Shown: positions 6,654 through 14,011 of the stretch, piece by piece | Position numbering within the stretch: the first letter of the stretch is position 1 | How the letters are laid out: every line of letters starts with the position of its first letter | Position numbers and translations under genes: made by a program | Notes under the pieces: model-generated | What the model saw: only the letters and a program-made list of their open reading frames with translations | Told to the model about the DNA's origin: nothing | The model's database searches: none | DNA from: an uncultured Candidatus Saccharibacteria bacterium | GTDB lineage: Bacteria > Patescibacteriota > Saccharimonadia > Saccharimonadales > Saccharimonadaceae | Direction of reading: 5' to 3' | DNA length: 19,469 nt | Assembly (NCBI GenBank): GCA_938049075.1 | Contig: CALICZ010000017.1 | Location: 1 to 19,469, forward strand

Positions 6654-8066
6654 CTAATCATCCACCGGTACCACAGCCTCAAGCCACAGCTGCAGCTCCT
6701 GCATGATAAATTCATCTGCCGTACCTGCCTTGGCCAGACGCTGCAATGATGCCATAAAGCTCGGCAGCTGGGCCTGCAGGTGGGTGCTTCGCCATTGCTC
6801 CCACTGGGCTTGCTCATCATCACTGAGGCTCTGCGGGAAGCTACGCGCTTTGTAGTGGAGGAGCAGCTCAGGCAGGCGCTCATCACGAAAGGCTGGGTGG
6901 AAGTCTGCCAGTGCCTTGGCATCGGCACTGCGCACTGCAGCGATGTGTGTCTTGTCTGCGTCCGAGACAAAGCTGTCGTAGAGCTGCCCTTCGGGGTCGG
7001 TCGATTTTTTGTACTCACGCTTTTTTTCGTAGAGTGTGCGGAGCTTCTCGGCAAAGTCGGGATGGCGGAGAAGGATATCGCGGTGGTGCGCTACAGTAGC
7101 CGCCTCGAGATGAATCTTGCTCCAGCCATCGCCCTGCTCTAGCACACCAAGTGGTGCAACGGCTGGGCAACGATTGTATTGCAATGGTTTGACAGGTAGC
7201 GTCACAAAGCCATCGGCCTGGCGCTCCTCCCAGGTAGCAAAGATTTTCTTAGCAAGTTCCTGCTGGCTTAGGTTCACAAACGGCGTTGGGTCGTAGCGCA
7301 GGTCATAGACCAAGACATTACTATTGGGTGCTGGTGCTAGCGGAAAGGCGACGGTCGTCTTGGCATGCTGCTTATCGTAGCGGCCACTAGTATAGACGAA
7401 GGGCTGCTTCGTCTCGAGATTGACGAGCCGCTGCACTGCCCTCTTGTCACGCATTGCAAGGAGATAGTCAAAGAGCTGAGGCTGAGCGCGCTTCACTAGC
7501 TTCGTTACTTCTATCAGAGCTGCTACATCGGCGAAGGCGTCGTGTGCATTATCGTGTGCAATGCCATTAGCTTTAGTAATGAGCTCCAGGCGGTTGGTAG
7601 GCTGACCATTCGCATCCATCGGCCACTCAATGCCATCTGGCCGCAGCGCCCGCGTCAGCCGCACGACATCAAGCATATCCCAGCGGCTCCGCTCATCCTT
7701 CCAGCTCCACTCATATGGATCATAAAAATTCCGCCACAGCAGATGGCGGATAAACTCATCGTCAAAGCGCACATTGTTGAACCCCACAGCGATCGTCCCT
7801 GGTGTGAAGATCTCCTCGCTCACCATCCGCGCACACTCTGCCTCGCTATAGCCCTCCTCTAGCGTCTTCTGCGGCGTGATGCCAGTCACCATCAGGGCAT
7901 CAGGGCTTGGCAGAGGATCGTCGCTGAGCGTCACGAGAAAGTTATATGGCTCGCCAATCGGCTGCAAATCCATGTCTGTCCGCTGCCCCGCAAACTGCAT
8001 GATCCGATCCGTCTGTGCCCGGAAGCCACTCGTCTCAAGGTCGTAGAAAAAGAATGTTTGTGCCAT
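6654..8066 (-). CDS. sbcB: Exodeoxyribonuclease I (3'-5' ssDNA exonuclease)
   Basis: ExoI degrades single-stranded DNA from the 3' end and in E. coli acts in mismatch repair, recombination and replication clean-up with SSB. The 470 residues align along their length with E. coli ExoI (475). The DEDDh exonuclease domain shows FFYDLETSG (D9, E11), GFNNVRFDDEF (D102 or D103), RNFYDPYEWSW, and HDNAHDAFADV with H175 and D180. The ExoI-specific C-terminal parts are also recognisable: KLVKRAQPQLFDYL, GQLYDSFVSDADK, and LLLHYKARSFPQSL. All catalytic residues are kept. The ATG at 8066 has no Shine-Dalgarno; TGC-TATACT ends 6 nt upstream. It is divergent from an acidic unknown protein, with a 115-bp shared control region. 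Confidence 0.95.
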   Translation of the reverse strand: MAQTFFFYDLETSGFRAQTDRIMQFAGQRTDMDLQPIGEPYNFLVTLSDDPLPSPDALMVTGITPQKTLEEGYSEAECARMVSEEIFTPGTIAVGFNNVRFDDEFIRHLLWRNFYDPYEWSWKDERSRWDMLDVVRLTRALRPDGIEWPMDANGQPTNRLELITKANGIAHDNAHDAFADVAALIEVTKLVKRAQPQLFDYLLAMRDKRAVQRLVNLETKQPFVYTSGRYDKQHAKTTVAFPLAPAPNSNVLVYDLRYDPTPFVNLSQQELAKKIFATWEERQADGFVTLPVKPLQYNRCPAVAPLGVLEQGDGWSKIHLEAATVAHHRDILLRHPDFAEKLRTLYEKKREYKKSTDPEGQLYDSFVSDADKTHIAAVRSADAKALADFHPAFRDERLPELLLHYKARSFPQSLSDDEQAQWEQWRSTHLQAQLPSFMASLQRLAKAGTADEFIMQELQLWLEAVVPVDD

Positions 8067-8072
8067 AGGTAT

Positions 8073-8081
8073 AGTATAGCA
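8073..8081 (-). promoter_or_regulatory. Extended -10 promoter of sbcB
   Basis: TGC-TATACT on the minus strand ends 6 nt before the ATG at 8066, placing the expected start point on the A of the start codon. There is no recognisable -35. Confidence 0.6.
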
Positions 8082-8145
8082 AATTACGCTTATTGTGCGC
8101 GATTATGGTCTTATATGGTTCATCTTCGCACTATTGCTCTATTTA

Positions 8146-8175
8146 TTACCATATTTTGCCACTATGTGCTACAGT
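8146..8175 (+). promoter_or_regulatory. Extended -10 promoter of the acidic-protein gene
   Basis: TGC-TACAGT (8167-8175) ends 6 nt before the ATG at 8182. A TTACCA about 18 bp upstream could be the -35. This placement is the main reason for choosing 8182 as the start. Confidence 0.5.
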
Positions 8176-8181
8176 AAAGGC

Positions 8182-9144
8182 ATGAGAAAAAACAACCTCC
8201 CTCCCCAAGGCAATAGTGACCCACGCGACTTACCGCATAATGAGCCGTCGCATGAGGGCCAACTGCCTGAACAACTCATTACAAGTATCACTGAGCTGGT
8301 CGACCGCGCACCGGTTATCAAAGAGTTTGCCGATAAAGTACGGAAGACAAAACCAGACATGGTCGGTAGTCCAATGATTAAAGTAAGAGAGATAAACGCA
8401 CGCGGCGAAGACCCACAAGATCTTGATGATATGGTGGCATATATCGATTATTATGATGCCCTTTTTGAGGATGATATTGGTAGCATCGAATCATTACTCA
8501 GCGCAAAGAGTAAAGACCTCTATGAAGAATTTGATGCGCTGCTGCAGACTGTACGCGACCAGCTTGATGTCCTTGTACGAGAAACAGAAGATAAAGATAA
8601 AGATAAAGATAATGTATCGTCGACTGATGATGAGGCAACACATACGAGTCAAGCGACTGATCTAGACACGGAATCTACTGAAACGGAGAAATCAGACGAT
8701 AGCAACGATACTGCATTTGCTACATTTCTTAGTGATGCGCAGAAGTGCTGTAGCGATGCCGATATCAACTTCAAGGAGCTCGGTGCTCACGGAACTGGCC
8801 ATGATGATGTCGATACACTTGGCTACCATACTGACTCGCTCCGCACCCTGTTCGATGAATTGAAGGAAAAAGCCAACCAATGGCGTTACCATGAGAAAAA
8901 TGAGGAAGACCCAAACCACGAAGAATACGAGGAAGCATTTGCCCAGCAACTGCAACGTGGAATGCAGGAGATGCTCAGCAGTATGTTAGTGTCTCTCAAC
9001 AAGATTGCCGACATAGCCGATCTAATGCACTTTAAAGCAGAAAGTGCAGAGCAATCGATCAATAGCCTAGGTACCGCACTCGAGGTATTCCACTATACCC
9101 ACAATAGCGGAGCAGTAGCCAACGATGATGATGTTGTAGCATAG
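8182..9144 (+). CDS. Highly acidic hypothetical protein
   Basis: I do not recognise this 320-residue protein. By hand count it has 73 Asp/Glu against 30 Lys/Arg (net about -43). It seems to have two helical halves, residues about 28-134 and 178-305, joined by a low-complexity acidic linker (135-177) that contains DKDKDKD encoded by tandem GATAAA units. C189-C190 is the only cysteine pair. A GTG at 8095 in the same frame would add a hydrophobic N-terminus (LIWFIFALLLYLLPYF), turning it into a membrane-anchored or exported protein. I reject that start because it would leave 28 bp for two divergent promoters, and because an extended -10 sits exactly 6 nt before 8182; still, the alternative matters. 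It is divergent from sbcB and ends in a shared terminator with obg. A DNA-mimic or chaperone role is only conjecture. Confidence 0.7.
   Translation: MRKNNLPPQGNSDPRDLPHNEPSHEGQLPEQLITSITELVDRAPVIKEFADKVRKTKPDMVGSPMIKVREINARGEDPQDLDDMVAYIDYYDALFEDDIGSIESLLSAKSKDLYEEFDALLQTVRDQLDVLVRETEDKDKDKDNVSSTDDEATHTSQATDLDTESTETEKSDDSNDTAFATFLSDAQKCCSDADINFKELGAHGTGHDDVDTLGYHTDSLRTLFDELKEKANQWRYHEKNEEDPNHEEYEEAFAQQLQRGMQEMLSSMLVSLNKIADIADLMHFKAESAEQSINSLGTALEVFHYTHNSGAVANDDDVVA
8590..8612 (+). repeat. GATAAA tandem hexamer within the acidic-protein gene
   Basis: Almost four copies of GATAAA encode alternating Asp-Lys. Copy changes would keep the frame, altering only linker length. Confidence 0.85.
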
Positions 9145-9166
9145 AAGCTGCCACTTTATAGCAAAA

Positions 9167-9191
9167 ATACCACCTCACACAGAGGTGGTAT
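9167..9191. terminator. Bidirectional terminator between the acidic-protein gene and obg
   Basis: ATACCACCTC and GAGGTGGTAT form a perfect 10-bp stem with a 5-nt loop. On the minus strand (obg) a TTTTT run follows, a textbook intrinsic terminator 24 nt after the obg stop. On the plus strand only ATTATAT follows, so termination there may be weaker. Confidence 0.85.
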
Positions 9192-9214
9192 ATTATATGA
9201 TTGATTAATGTATT

Positions 9215-10591
9215 TTATTGCTCCACGAGCGGAAACGGCTGGCTATCGCCAATCTGCACGATGCTGTCGCCCTCTGCTCCTTGACGGATGAGCTCGTGTG
9301 TGACACCGAGGCGCTTCATGATATCACGCAGGCGATTAACTGCCTCGAATTGGGCGAAGTTCGTGCGACGAGCGAATTTCTCGAGCTTTTGGCCAGACAC
9401 AGCAAAGACACGCGGCATCTCGCCATCCTCTCGCGGGTTAGTGAGGCCGCTCTCTATTGCCGCCTCGGCACACTGCTGCGCCGCATAACCCTGCAGTTGC
9501 TGCACTGCCCAAGCATCGGCCTTAGCTTGGCTACCGAGCGTAATGATTGCAAGCTCCTCACTATCAGCAAAATCGTCGTCGTCTTCAGCTGCCGCCTCGG
9601 CCGCCCGTGCCGCTATTACTATTTGGCGCAGAGCTCGCAGCACATCAACGACTCCCTGATGGGCAACCGAAGAAATCGCAAAAATCGGCGTTTCTTTGTC
9701 AACTACCTGGCGCAGACTGTCTATTTGCATCTGAATGATATCGTCATCGAGCCCATCACACTTCGTTAGCACCACCACCTCTGGCCGCTGGGTAAGCTCG
9801 GTGCTGTATTGCTGTAGCTCGTGACGAATCGCTTGGTAGCGCTCAGCTACATCATTGCTATACACATCAACAAGATGAAGGAGCACAGCTGTCCGCTCGA
9901 CGTGCCGCAAGAAGGCATCGCCCAGGCCTTTACCCTCGCTTGCCCCCTCAATCAGGCCAGGAATGTCGGCAATTAGGACCGAACCATCATCAATATCGGC
10001 TACACCAAGGTTAGGCGTGAGTGTCGTAAATTCGTAATTCGCAATCTCTGGGCGAGCATTACTCACCACGCTGAGAAAGGTTGATTTACCAGCATTAGGA
10101 AAACCTACCAAACCAACATCAGCCAGTAACTTCAGTTCCAGTTCCGCCTCAAAACTCTCCCCTGCTTCGCCCAGCTCGGCCATGCGCGGCGTTTGACGCA
10201 CACTAGATTTAAAATGCGCATTACCAAAGCCACCATCGCCACCCTTGGCAATGACGGCCTCTTGCCCTGCCTCAGCGAGGTCGGCGATTACCATACCATC
10301 TCGCTTCACTAGTGTCCCTACCGGCACTTTGACAACCAGCGGCTTACCAGATCGGCCTGCCATCTTCTTCTTACCACCTGCAACACCAGGCTCTGCCTTG
10401 AGCTCTGGTTTGTAGCGAAACTTGAGCAAGGTATTGAGCTGTTCTGTTGCAACAAATACAACATCACCACCACGACCGCCATCTCCGCCATCAGGTCCAC
10501 CTTTGTCTACATATATTTCATGTCGAAAGCTCACCGCGCCGTCGCCGCCGCGACCTGCTGCTACTGTTACCTTTGCTGTATCTACAAACAT
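9215..10591 (-). CDS. obg: Obg/CgtA GTPase with OCT domain
   Basis: Obg is an essential GTPase that binds the 50S subunit and links ribosome assembly to growth and stress. The 458 residues contain the glycine-rich Obg fold (1-158; AAGRGGDGAVSFRHE, GGPDGGDGGRGGDVVF, KGGDGGFGN) and the G domain: G1 GFPNAGKST (163-171), switch FTTLTPNLG, G3 DIPG (209-212), G4 TKCD (276-279) and G5 SSV (307-309). A C-terminal OCT domain (about 392-458; FAVSGQKLEKFARRTNF, GAEGDSIVQIGD) is the kind seen in Gram-positive Obg. An acidic, alanine-rich linker (AAEAAAEDDDDFADSEE) separates the G and OCT domains. The ATG at 10591 lacks a Shine-Dalgarno; TGG-TATACT ends 9 nt upstream. It is monocistronic, bounded by terminators on both sides. 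Confidence 0.97.
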   Translation of the reverse strand: MFVDTAKVTVAAGRGGDGAVSFRHEIYVDKGGPDGGDGGRGGDVVFVATEQLNTLLKFRYKPELKAEPGVAGGKKKMAGRSGKPLVVKVPVGTLVKRDGMVIADLAEAGQEAVIAKGGDGGFGNAHFKSSVRQTPRMAELGEAGESFEAELELKLLADVGLVGFPNAGKSTFLSVVSNARPEIANYEFTTLTPNLGVADIDDGSVLIADIPGLIEGASEGKGLGDAFLRHVERTAVLLHLVDVYSNDVAERYQAIRHELQQYSTELTQRPEVVVLTKCDGLDDDIIQMQIDSLRQVVDKETPIFAISSVAHQGVVDVLRALRQIVIAARAAEAAAEDDDDFADSEELAIITLGSQAKADAWAVQQLQGYAAQQCAEAAIESGLTNPREDGEMPRVFAVSGQKLEKFARRTNFAQFEAVNRLRDIMKRLGVTHELIRQGAEGDSIVQIGDSQPFPLVEQ

Positions 10592-10600
10592 ATACTATTA

Positions 10601-10609
10601 AGTATACCA
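10601..10609 (-). promoter_or_regulatory. Extended -10 promoter of obg
   Basis: TGG-TATACT on the minus strand ends 9 nt before the obg ATG, and starts 1 nt after the T-run of the preceding terminator. The loop of that terminator (TTGTCG) is the only -35-like hexamer, at a short 15-bp spacing. Confidence 0.55.
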
Positions 10610-10610
10610 A

Positions 10611-10638
10611 AAACACCTCTGCGACAACAGAGGTGTTT
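10611..10638 (-). terminator. Intrinsic terminator of the LysM-CHAP gene
   Basis: AAACACCTCTG and CAGAGGTGTTT form a perfect 11-bp stem with a 6-nt loop, followed on the minus strand by a TTTTT tract (the end of the stem plus two more Ts). It begins 20 nt after the LysM-CHAP stop and abuts the obg promoter. Confidence 0.88.
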
Positions 10639-10658
10639 GCTCAGCTTAGGGTATCGAA

Positions 10659-11903
10659 TTAGTAGATGTACTGATAGCGACCACCAACTGCTTCGTTCCA
10701 TGGGATGTTGCCAAAACCAACGCGGTTGAATCCACCACCCCAGCGGAAGCCGTTCATCTCGCTAATGGTGACCGAAACACCAGGGTTAACACTCTCGACA
10801 ATGGCAACGTGGCCATACCCACCACCATTTTGCATCACTGCACCAACGGCTGGCGTTGTGCCAACACCGTAGCCAGATGCACGGGCGAAGCTAGCCCAGG
10901 TAGCAGCATTGCCCCACTGGCGACCGACTGGCCGGCCAAGCTCAAGACGACGCTCGTAGGCATAGAAGGTACAGTTACCCCAGGCGTAGCCACCACCATC
11001 GCCACCGCCTGTCCAGGCGTGGGCTGTACCAGCAGCGCCACCATAGGCACCAGTACCGTTATAGCTATTTGCACCAGTTGCGGTTGCATTAGCTGCACGA
11101 GCAGCAGCACCTGAGCGTGGCGCTACGTAGCCTGGCTGCTCTTCTGTTGGCAGTGACCCATCAGGGATGATGAGCTGTGAGCCTTTAGCAGGGGTAGAGG
11201 TCAGCTCAAGGTCGTTGTAGAGAGTCAGCTGATTCTTATCTGCTTTGTATTTAGCGGCAATGCTATCAAGCGTATCACCATCCTTAACGGTATAGAGGAT
11301 ACCATTAACCGGTAAGATAGTTAGCTCTTTGCCTGGCTCAAGGGCATCACTGGTTAGGTTGTTGACCCACTTGATGGTTTGCGTGCTAATCTTAAACTTG
11401 TCGGCAAGGCTTGGCACGCTATCGCCAGCAACTGTCGTGTATTTCTTGATAGTGCGGTTGTCGGCTGTTGGCTGAACAATCTGTGGCTTGTTGATTGTCG
11501 TAGCGCTCGTTTGAGTAAACGAGTTCTCTGCAGCAATTGACTGCGAGAGGTTAGCGACGTTATTGGCGACAGGCAAGCTGGTGCTCTCAGCAATCGACGT
11601 AGCAACATTGGTCGCAACGAGCTGATCTACCCCGTCTGCCGATGGTGTTGCTGCTGTCTGGCGCGTTGCACTGACGGGCGCAGCGCTGGCTAGAGCGGTG
11701 TTTTCTGCCAAAATTGGCTGATAGCTCATGGCAACGAGCGACAGTATCAAGACAAAAACCCCTACATAGGCCGATGTCCGTACTGGTGATAATGACTTAT
11801 ACAGTGGTCGCGGACGCCGACTCCGCACGGTAATAGGCGAAAGTTCGAGTTGTGAAGCCTGCTCGGCTGCTTGTTGTTGACGAATGATCGTTCTCCTGCG
11901 CAT
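10659..11903 (-). CDS. Membrane-anchored LysM-CHAP peptidoglycan hydrolase
   Basis: This is a 414-residue cell-wall enzyme. The N-terminal 42 residues are basic and cytoplasmic (RSRRPRPLYKS), followed by one membrane segment (44-64, SAYVGVFVLILSLVAM). A Thr/Ala/Ser-rich spacer leads to two LysM domains that bind glycan chains (about 152-198, YTTVAGDSVPSLADKF; and 203-247, YTVKDGDTLDSIAAKY). A glycine/alanine-rich linker then leads to a CHAP amidase/endopeptidase domain (about 296-414). CHAP catalytic residues are present: C311 in WGNCTFYAYE, H365 in GYGHVAIVE, and E382/N384 in ISEMN. C311 is the only cysteine. In-frame TAG TAA TAG just precede the ATG at 11903, so the start cannot lie further upstream. 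No Shine-Dalgarno is visible. The nearest good promoter is about 190 nt away. Confidence 0.93.
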   Translation of the reverse strand: MRRRTIIRQQQAAEQASQLELSPITVRSRRPRPLYKSLSPVRTSAYVGVFVLILSLVAMSYQPILAENTALASAAPVSATRQTAATPSADGVDQLVATNVATSIAESTSLPVANNVANLSQSIAAENSFTQTSATTINKPQIVQPTADNRTIKKYTTVAGDSVPSLADKFKISTQTIKWVNNLTSDALEPGKELTILPVNGILYTVKDGDTLDSIAAKYKADKNQLTLYNDLELTSTPAKGSQLIIPDGSLPTEEQPGYVAPRSGAAARAANATATGANSYNGTGAYGGAAGTAHAWTGGGDGGGYAWGNCTFYAYERRLELGRPVGRQWGNAATWASFARASGYGVGTTPAVGAVMQNGGGYGHVAIVESVNPGVSVTISEMNGFRWGGGFNRVGFGNIPWNEAVGGRYQYIY

Positions 11904-12101
11904 CTATTACTAGCGCGCGACTACCTCACTCTGTCTTTCTTCTCTTATACACGAGAACGGAGCACGCATGTCGACCGATTTTATTATGATATTAAAAAAA
12001 TTGATTTCGGCGCTCGTACGACATTTAAAGGCAGGCCATTGGTAGAGCAATTCCCCTCTCTTGCATTCCCTGTATCCTCACTCACCGACTGGCTACGATC
12101 C

Positions 12102-12130
12102 ATTCTACTACGCAGTTGTGATTTAGTCAA
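12102..12130 (-). promoter_or_regulatory. Sigma-70-type promoter of the LysM-CHAP gene
   Basis: On the minus strand TTGACT (12130-12125), 17 bp, then TAGAAT (12107-12102): 5 of 6 at both boxes with ideal spacing. The predicted start is near 12095, giving a leader of about 190 nt to the ATG at 11903. Confidence 0.75.
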
Positions 12131-12133
12131 TGG

Positions 12134-12150
12134 CCCACCACTGTGGTGGG
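12134..12150. promoter_or_regulatory. Palindrome just upstream of the LysM-CHAP -35
   Basis: CCCACCA-CTG-TGGTGGG is a perfect 7-bp dyad with a 3-nt centre, 4 bp upstream of the -35 box. It could be a regulator site, or a hairpin ending mltG transcripts, though no T-run follows on either strand. Confidence 0.45.
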
Positions 12151-12316
12151 AGATGATATTTTGTGGAAATTGCAACAATTTTACCCTGGTATTGTCACCT
12201 ACGGACTTTCTGCTTGCGGGCCCTTCCTTGCGGGCATCACACGTCGTTTCAATAGTGTACGCAGCTTTTTGTAGGCTTAGTGTGAGGATAAGCTGCGGTT
12301 GCGGTTAGCCGAAACT

Positions 12317-14011
12317 TTATAACTCCGAACAAAGCTTCTTGCAATGCTGCTTGATATTGGCTTGGTGCTCAGCTTCAGTGTTGGCAAAATAGACATTGCC
12401 ATCATCACCAGCGAGGAAGAACTCATAGTTACCAGGAGCTGGGTCGGCCACTGCTTTGAGTGCACCGAGGCCAGGTGTGGCAATCGGCCCAGGTGGCAAA
12501 CCTGGCTTGATGCGTGTATTGTACGGCGAGTCGAGATTGACATTAGGGCTCACGCCAGCAACATCTGCTCCATAAATGAAGGTTACGTCCGAGCCAAGCA
12601 CTTTGTTCTCGCGCAAACGCTTGTAAAAAACCTGAGCAATCTGTCGCTGGATCTGGTAACAATCTTGGCTCGCACCACCGCAGCCCATCTCGCGCTGGAT
12701 GATGGAGGCAAGGGTGATAGCTTGGTAGAGATTGAGTTTTTGGGCTGCAAATTTGTCAACCAAGCCATTACTCTGAATCTGCTCATACATATGAGCGAAG
12801 GCTGCCTTGAGAGCCGCCTCTGGACCTTGATTAGCTGGCACGGAATAGGTATCACCAAAGATATAGCCCTCGAGCGAGGTACCTGCTGGCTTATCGGCAA
12901 AGAGTGGGCTGGTATACGTCTTGGCGAGTGCAGCTTTGATTGACTCCTCACTGTAACCAGCGCGCTTGAGTGCCGTGGTGGCGTCTTGGCCTTGCGGCTT
13001 GTAGCGCGAATCGACGACAGTGCCACCTGGCAAGAATGTGACAACACGATTATCATGACACCCCTGCGAGAGCTTCGTCGCGATCTCAGGCAACGACTGC
13101 GAAGGGCTAAACTGACATACGCCAGCATGCAGCTGATTGCGCGAGCCTGACAGGCGGGTATAGATATCAAAAGCTCTGGTATCGCGAATTAACCCCTGTT
13201 CTTTTAGCGTCGCGGCAACGGTCTTGAGCGTAGCACCATCATCGATTGTTATTGCTTTAGCAGTAGTATCTGTTCGATCGACTGGCTGTAGATTTTGATG
13301 ATACCACCAATACCCCACCGCGATGATAAGCAAAATCAATAGCCCCACACCACTCAGCCACCACAACCACCGACGACGTCCGCGATGTGGCCGACCGGTA
13401 TTGTAGCGTGGAGATTTTTTCTGAGAGCCAATCGTCCGACCTTTTGGTGCATCATCAGCAAAGAGTGGTGAAACACTATCATTACCAAGCAAACTTCCCC
13501 GTTGTGGCTCCGGTGTGGGCTGCGGCGGCTGGTTATCGTCGTCAAAGCCATAGAAGCTATCATCATCAAGCCCAGAAGGTAACGCATCATCAGCAAAATC
13601 ATCGACTGGAGTGGTCGCTGGTTGAGGTTGCGATTGAGATACTGGTTGCTGGACTGGCACTGCGTACGTGTCACGAGATGGAGTTGGTGTACTACGGTAG
13701 GGCTGTGGCTGAGGTGCTGGTTGTGGCTGATCCCTACTCACCCGCGCGTAGGGATCATATGTCTGCTGCGGCGCAGGAGACGGTGCTGGTTGTGGCTGGA
13801 TAGATTGTGTCGATTGTGGCTGTTGTCCCACTATTGGGCGATGTGGCTCTGAGCGGCGTATATACGGCGACGCACTGCGCCCCGAAGACCCCACCGAAGC
13901 AGCTGAGCGCCCCGACCGCGGCGTGATGCGTTCTACTGGTGGTGGCGACATTGGTGGGTTTGAGCTTCCTACCTGGAAGCCTCGGCCTGGCTGGCGGCGA
14001 AAATCAGTCAT
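12317..14011 (-). CDS. mltG: MltG-like endolytic murein transglycosylase (YceG family)
   Basis: MltG cuts nascent glycan strands at the outer face of the membrane and sets their length. The 564-residue protein has a long disordered cytoplasmic tail (about 1-213) rich in Pro, Gln and Ser, with an acidic patch at 137-160 and a basic stretch before the membrane. One membrane segment (214-237, WLWWLSGVGLLILLII) precedes a LysM-like region (about 252-320) and the YceG catalytic domain. Key motifs: LEGYIFGDTY, LASIIQREMG with catalytic E441, SPYNTR, GLPPGPIATPG, and ADPAPGNYEFFLAG near the end. The E. coli enzyme is about 340 residues with almost no tail. Six extracytoplasmic cysteines occur in close pairs. 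I start at the ATG at 14011, which overlaps the ruvX stop by 8 nt (ATGACTGA), implying translational coupling; the frame open to 14134 is inside ruvX. Confidence 0.93.
   Translation of the reverse strand: MTDFRRQPGRGFQVGSSNPPMSPPPVERITPRSGRSAASVGSSGRSASPYIRRSEPHRPIVGQQPQSTQSIQPQPAPSPAPQQTYDPYARVSRDQPQPAPQPQPYRSTPTPSRDTYAVPVQQPVSQSQPQPATTPVDDFADDALPSGLDDDSFYGFDDDNQPPQPTPEPQRGSLLGNDSVSPLFADDAPKGRTIGSQKKSPRYNTGRPHRGRRRWLWWLSGVGLLILLIIAVGYWWYHQNLQPVDRTDTTAKAITIDDGATLKTVAATLKEQGLIRDTRAFDIYTRLSGSRNQLHAGVCQFSPSQSLPEIATKLSQGCHDNRVVTFLPGGTVVDSRYKPQGQDATTALKRAGYSEESIKAALAKTYTSPLFADKPAGTSLEGYIFGDTYSVPANQGPEAALKAAFAHMYEQIQSNGLVDKFAAQKLNLYQAITLASIIQREMGCGGASQDCYQIQRQIAQVFYKRLRENKVLGSDVTFIYGADVAGVSPNVNLDSPYNTRIKPGLPPGPIATPGLGALKAVADPAPGNYEFFLAGDDGNVYFANTEAEHQANIKQHCKKLCSEL

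Larger units (their letters stand above)
11904..12316. other. Non-coding spacer with long leader of the LysM-CHAP gene
   Basis: No supported gene lies here. From about 12095 down to 11904 is the predicted leader of the LysM-CHAP mRNA. It contains a run of seven Ts on the minus strand (11994-12000) with no clear stem before it. I could not match it to a known riboswitch class. The rest, nearer mltG, holds an 8-bp inverted repeat (CGCAGCTT at 12260-12267 with AAGCTGCG at 12290-12297), a 9-bp direct repeat CTTGCGGGC (12213-12221 and 12227-12235), a small AAATTG/CAATTT hairpin, and a palindrome next to the promoter. Confidence 0.6.

Noticed and set aside
6443..7054. 203-codon minus-strand ORF at the end of sbcB
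   Set aside because: Most of it is a shifted reading of sbcB; only the tail beyond sbcB looks faintly protein-like, and it has no start of its own.
8095..8181. GTG-initiated extension of the acidic protein, adding a hydrophobic N-terminus
   Set aside because: It would start 28 bp from the divergent sbcB ATG, has no Shine-Dalgarno, and covers an extended -10 lying exactly 6 nt before the ATG at 8182. AT-rich promoter DNA often translates as hydrophobic. Kept as an alternative in the gene entry.
8590..8612. GATAAA tandem repeat as a phase-variation switch
   Set aside because: The unit is six bases, so slippage cannot shift the frame; it can only change linker length.
12030..12075. tRNA-like GGTAGAGCA segment
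   Set aside because: No anticodon stem, T-arm or acceptor pairing could be built around it.
11871..12308. 145-codon plus-strand ORF opposite the LysM-CHAP leader
   Set aside because: It overlaps the start of a certain gene on the other strand, shows no motif, no ribosome binding site and a composition typical of chance reading.
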